Part shown: positions 6,401 to 8,226 of the stretch, piece after piece
Position numbering within the stretch: position 1 is the first letter of the stretch
Layout: the number at the start of each line of letters is the position of its first letter
NCBI GenBank assembly: GCA_027310795.1
Contig: DAIDAD010000024.1
Span: forward strand, 1-8,226
Source: Candidatus Micrarchaeaceae archaeon
Lineage (GTDB): Archaea > Micrarchaeota > Micrarchaeia > Micrarchaeales > CABMGC01
DNA length: 8,226 nucleotides
Direction: 5' to 3'
The notes under the pieces: model-generated
Told to the model about the DNA's origin: nothing
The model's database searches: none
The model's input: the letters and a program-made list of their open reading frames with translations, nothing else
Translations under genes and position numbers: made by a program

Positions 6401-8142
6401 CTAGACCTGAGTATGTCGTATATCTTGTCAAGCAGAATACGTTCCTCCTCGCTGAGCAGCTCAGGCTTCTTGTACTTCAGCACGCTGATGCTCTCATCAT
6501 TGAGGAAGGTGTAAAGGACTTCATTGTCCCTGACCTGCCTGCCGAATGTTATCTCATCTATTGATATTGCAACGCTCTCTCCCTTGCCGACCTGGGCTTT
6601 GTTGACTCCGTTGTCCTGCGCCTCTCTTATCCTTCCCAGCATGTCGCCGTTCTCCTTCATCATAAGGTAAGAGGGCTTTATCCTGCCTGCAATTACCTCA
6701 ACTCCGAATACTGCTGGATGAGATATCCTGAAGCATGAGTTAGGCAGCACCCTAACCATCCCTGGGAGCGTGACATACTTTTCATAACCTTCCTTCTCAA
6801 GCGCCTTCTCGTTTTCCACCCACACCTTATAGTCGTCTATCAATTTGTATATTATTTCATCCTTTATGACGTTTATGCGGGTAGCCTCGCTCTCCATCTC
6901 GGCATCAGCCTCTATGCTGACATTGAATGCAAGGACTACTGCTCCCAACGGCTGCACCCCCCGCATCGCAAACGCGTCAAGAACGTCCCTTTTGTTGACA
7001 TTGCCTATGTCCTTCTTGCCTATATTTACGTTTATGGATTTCAATAATCTTGAAAGCGCCTCCAAGCTGCCGATAGTGTCCGCCTTGAGTATTATCCCGG
7101 ATTTGTCAACCTCGAATATCTCCGCCATCTCCTGTGCAAGCTCCTCCTTGTAGTCTTCAGCGCTCTCTGACACCACTTCGGAGCCTGCGATTGCATCTTC
7201 GAAGCCAGAGCCGCTTATCTTTATTCCGCAGGCTGCGCTTGCCGTGTCTACGTAGAAGAATTTGGACGATGAATCACGGAGCTCGCTCAGCGGCTTCGGC
7301 CTCAGCATAGCCCTTATCTTCGCGCTCTTTATCCCCGAAGGAGTTGCAAACGCAACGCTGTCGTTTATCTTAAGCGTTCCCTCGTAAAGTATTACGTCAA
7401 GGGTTGTTCCCAGGCCCCGCTCTTCCTTTTTTTCTATTATGCTGCCCCTTCCAGGCTCGTCAAGGTTCACCTCAAGGTTTTTGCCAAGGAACTTCTGGGA
7501 AAGCCCGGCGGTGTACATCAAGAGCTCTGCAACGCCTTCGCCTGTCTTTGCGCTTATCGGTATTATCGATATCTCTTTGGAAGGATCCTTTACCCTGTCA
7601 AATCTCTCGCTCCCGAAGCCTGTCGCGCTTAATGCGCCTATCATCTCGTAGAGCTTTGCCTCAAGAAACTCAACTGTGCTGTTCTGCTGTTCAGCAAGCG
7701 CTTCGATGAACGATGCCTTGCCTGTGTTTTTCCAGCCTGTTATAAGGTCTATCTTGTTTGCAGCTATTATGAACGGCGTCTTGTACTCCTTAAGTATGTC
7801 TATAGTCTCGTAGGTCTGCGGCTCGAAATTCTTTGTAACGTCGACTACGACTATTGCAAGGTCGGAGACTGCGCCGCCCCGTTTCCTAAGATTGGTGAAT
7901 GCCTCGTGCCCAGGGGTGTCTATGAAAAGCAGCCCCGGTATGACTATCTGCGCATTCATCCTGCTGAGCATTCCCTTGCATATTTCCCTAATCGCGTCCG
8001 CAGGCACCTCGCTCGCGCCGATATGCTGAGTTATCCCGCCTGCTTCCTTTCCAGCCATCCTCGTATTCCTTATCCTATCCAGTAGCGTTGTCTTGCCATG
8101 GTCCACATGCCCCATGACCGTTATTATCGGCTGCCTTATCAT
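6397..8142 (-). CDS. infB: Translation initiation factor aIF5B (IF2-like GTPase)
   Basis: aIF5B is the ribosomal GTPase that promotes joining of the large subunit in archaeal initiation. The 581-aa protein starts almost at the G domain: G1 GHVDHGKT at 11-18, switch I GGITQHIG near 35, G3 DTPGH at 75-79 (with the catalytic-type His79), G4 NKID at 129-132 and G5 SAK at 197-199. Beta-barrel domain II covers about 225-325, domain III about 345-435 and C-terminal domain IV about 440-581. Its length matches the archaeal family; it lacks the long eukaryotic N-terminal extension and has no intein. The longest ORF begins with GTG at 8151, but that GTG is part of an excellent Shine-Dalgarno AAAGGTGA. 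The ATG at 8142, giving MIRQPIITVMGHVDHGKT, is five bases downstream of it and matches relatives, so I use it. The stop overlaps the peptidase ATG. Confidence 0.97.
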   Translation of the reverse strand: MIRQPIITVMGHVDHGKTTLLDRIRNTRMAGKEAGGITQHIGASEVPADAIREICKGMLSRMNAQIVIPGLLFIDTPGHEAFTNLRKRGGAVSDLAIVVVDVTKNFEPQTYETIDILKEYKTPFIIAANKIDLITGWKNTGKASFIEALAEQQNSTVEFLEAKLYEMIGALSATGFGSERFDRVKDPSKEISIIPISAKTGEGVAELLMYTAGLSQKFLGKNLEVNLDEPGRGSIIEKKEERGLGTTLDVILYEGTLKINDSVAFATPSGIKSAKIRAMLRPKPLSELRDSSSKFFYVDTASAACGIKISGSGFEDAIAGSEVVSESAEDYKEELAQEMAEIFEVDKSGIILKADTIGSLEALSRLLKSINVNIGKKDIGNVNKRDVLDAFAMRGVQPLGAVVLAFNVSIEADAEMESEATRINVIKDEIIYKLIDDYKVWVENEKALEKEGYEKYVTLPGMVRVLPNSCFRISHPAVFGVEVIAGRIKPSYLMMKENGDMLGRIREAQDNGVNKAQVGKGESVAISIDEITFGRQVRDNEVLYTFLNDESISVLKYKKPELLSEEERILLDKIYDILRSR

Positions 8143-8146
8143 AAAA

Positions 8147-8154
8147 ATCACCTT
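8147..8154 (-). promoter_or_regulatory. Strong Shine-Dalgarno site of aIF5B
   Basis: On the minus strand, AAAGGTGA is followed by five T and then the ATG at 8142. The GGTGA core pairs with the TCACC of the archaeal 16S rRNA tail at normal spacing. The site decides the start in favour of ATG 8142 over the in-frame GTG at 8151, which is part of the site itself. Confidence 0.75.
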
Positions 8155-8226
8155 TCATAGCCATTTAAGAGTTTAAGATTGCCATTCAGGACAATCGGCT
8201 GCATGCCTTTAATCTCAGGCTTATAT
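8148..8226 (-). CDS. C-terminal end of an unidentified gene upstream of aIF5B (partial)
   Basis: One minus-strand frame is open from the window edge for 25 codons, from YKPEIKGMQ to LLNGYER, and ends in TGA at 8150-8148. That TGA lies inside the aIF5B ribosome-binding site, five bases before its ATG. The other two minus-strand frames have early stops. This spacing is typical for an upstream operon gene, but the fragment is short and I do not recognise the protein. It has no visible domain. The stretch could instead be a leader region of aIF5B, though no well-placed TATA box supports that. Confidence 0.4.
   Translation of the reverse strand, partial: YKPEIKGMQPIVLNGNLKLLNGYER

Noticed and set aside
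7404..7709. Plus-strand open frames of about 70-101 codons opposite aIF5B
   Set aside because: They lie within the conserved G domain and domain II of aIF5B, and their Arg/Ser/Leu-rich translations look like antisense shadows.
6397..8142. An intein in aIF5B, as known in some Thermococcales
   Set aside because: The G domain motifs are continuous and total length is that of a normal aIF5B with no insertion.
8158..8180. Two CTTAAA copies on the minus strand before aIF5B as a TATA box
   Set aside because: They lie too close to the ATG: transcription starting 25-27 bp downstream would begin at or inside the strong Shine-Dalgarno site and make it useless. An upstream operon gene explains the region better.

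Overview
The window is archaeal. It encodes the archaea-specific tRNA-dependent amidotransferase pair GatD/GatE and an intein-free archaeal/eukaryotic-type initiation factor aIF5B. It also has an archaeal/eukaryotic-type (CDKAL1-like) tRNA methylthiotransferase, a BRE/TATA-like element 26 bp before a start codon, and GGTG-type Shine-Dalgarno sites. Ile is mostly ATA and Arg mostly AGG/AGA. Genes are packed almost without gaps, as in small archaeal genomes. A DPANN lineage such as Micrarchaeota is my guess from these features and is not proven by the sequence.

Layout. Bases 1-30 probably hold the last codons of an upstream plus-strand gene whose TGA overlaps the next ATG. The plus strand then carries a tRNA t6A37 methylthiotransferase (30-1301), a 39-bp gap with a promoter-like element, gatD (1341-2681), gatE (2682-4523), an AIM24/TIGR00266-family protein (4524-5213) and a NUDIX hydrolase (5223-5744). 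gatD-gatE and gatE-AIM24 abut with zero spacing (TGAATG), so they look like one transcript with coupled translation. The minus strand carries, in transcription order, the tail of an unidentified gene (8226-8148), aIF5B (8142-6397) and a YgjP-like zinc metallopeptidase (6400-5723), which overlaps aIF5B by ATGA. The two gene sets converge and overlap tail to tail by 22 bp inside the coding regions of the NUDIX and peptidase genes. No stretch of more than about 40 bp lacks a gene.

Function. Most of the window serves translation: the methylthiotransferase modifies A37 of ANN-decoding tRNAs, GatDE makes Gln-tRNA(Gln) from Glu-tRNA(Gln), and aIF5B promotes subunit joining. The AIM24-like, NUDIX and YgjP-like proteins have recognisable folds but no firmly assignable substrates here. 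I found no mobile element, CRISPR array, tRNA or rRNA gene, and no clearly new system. The points worth a second look are the gene junctions, start-site choices, the leaderless-type promoter and the coupling of a metallopeptidase to aIF5B.
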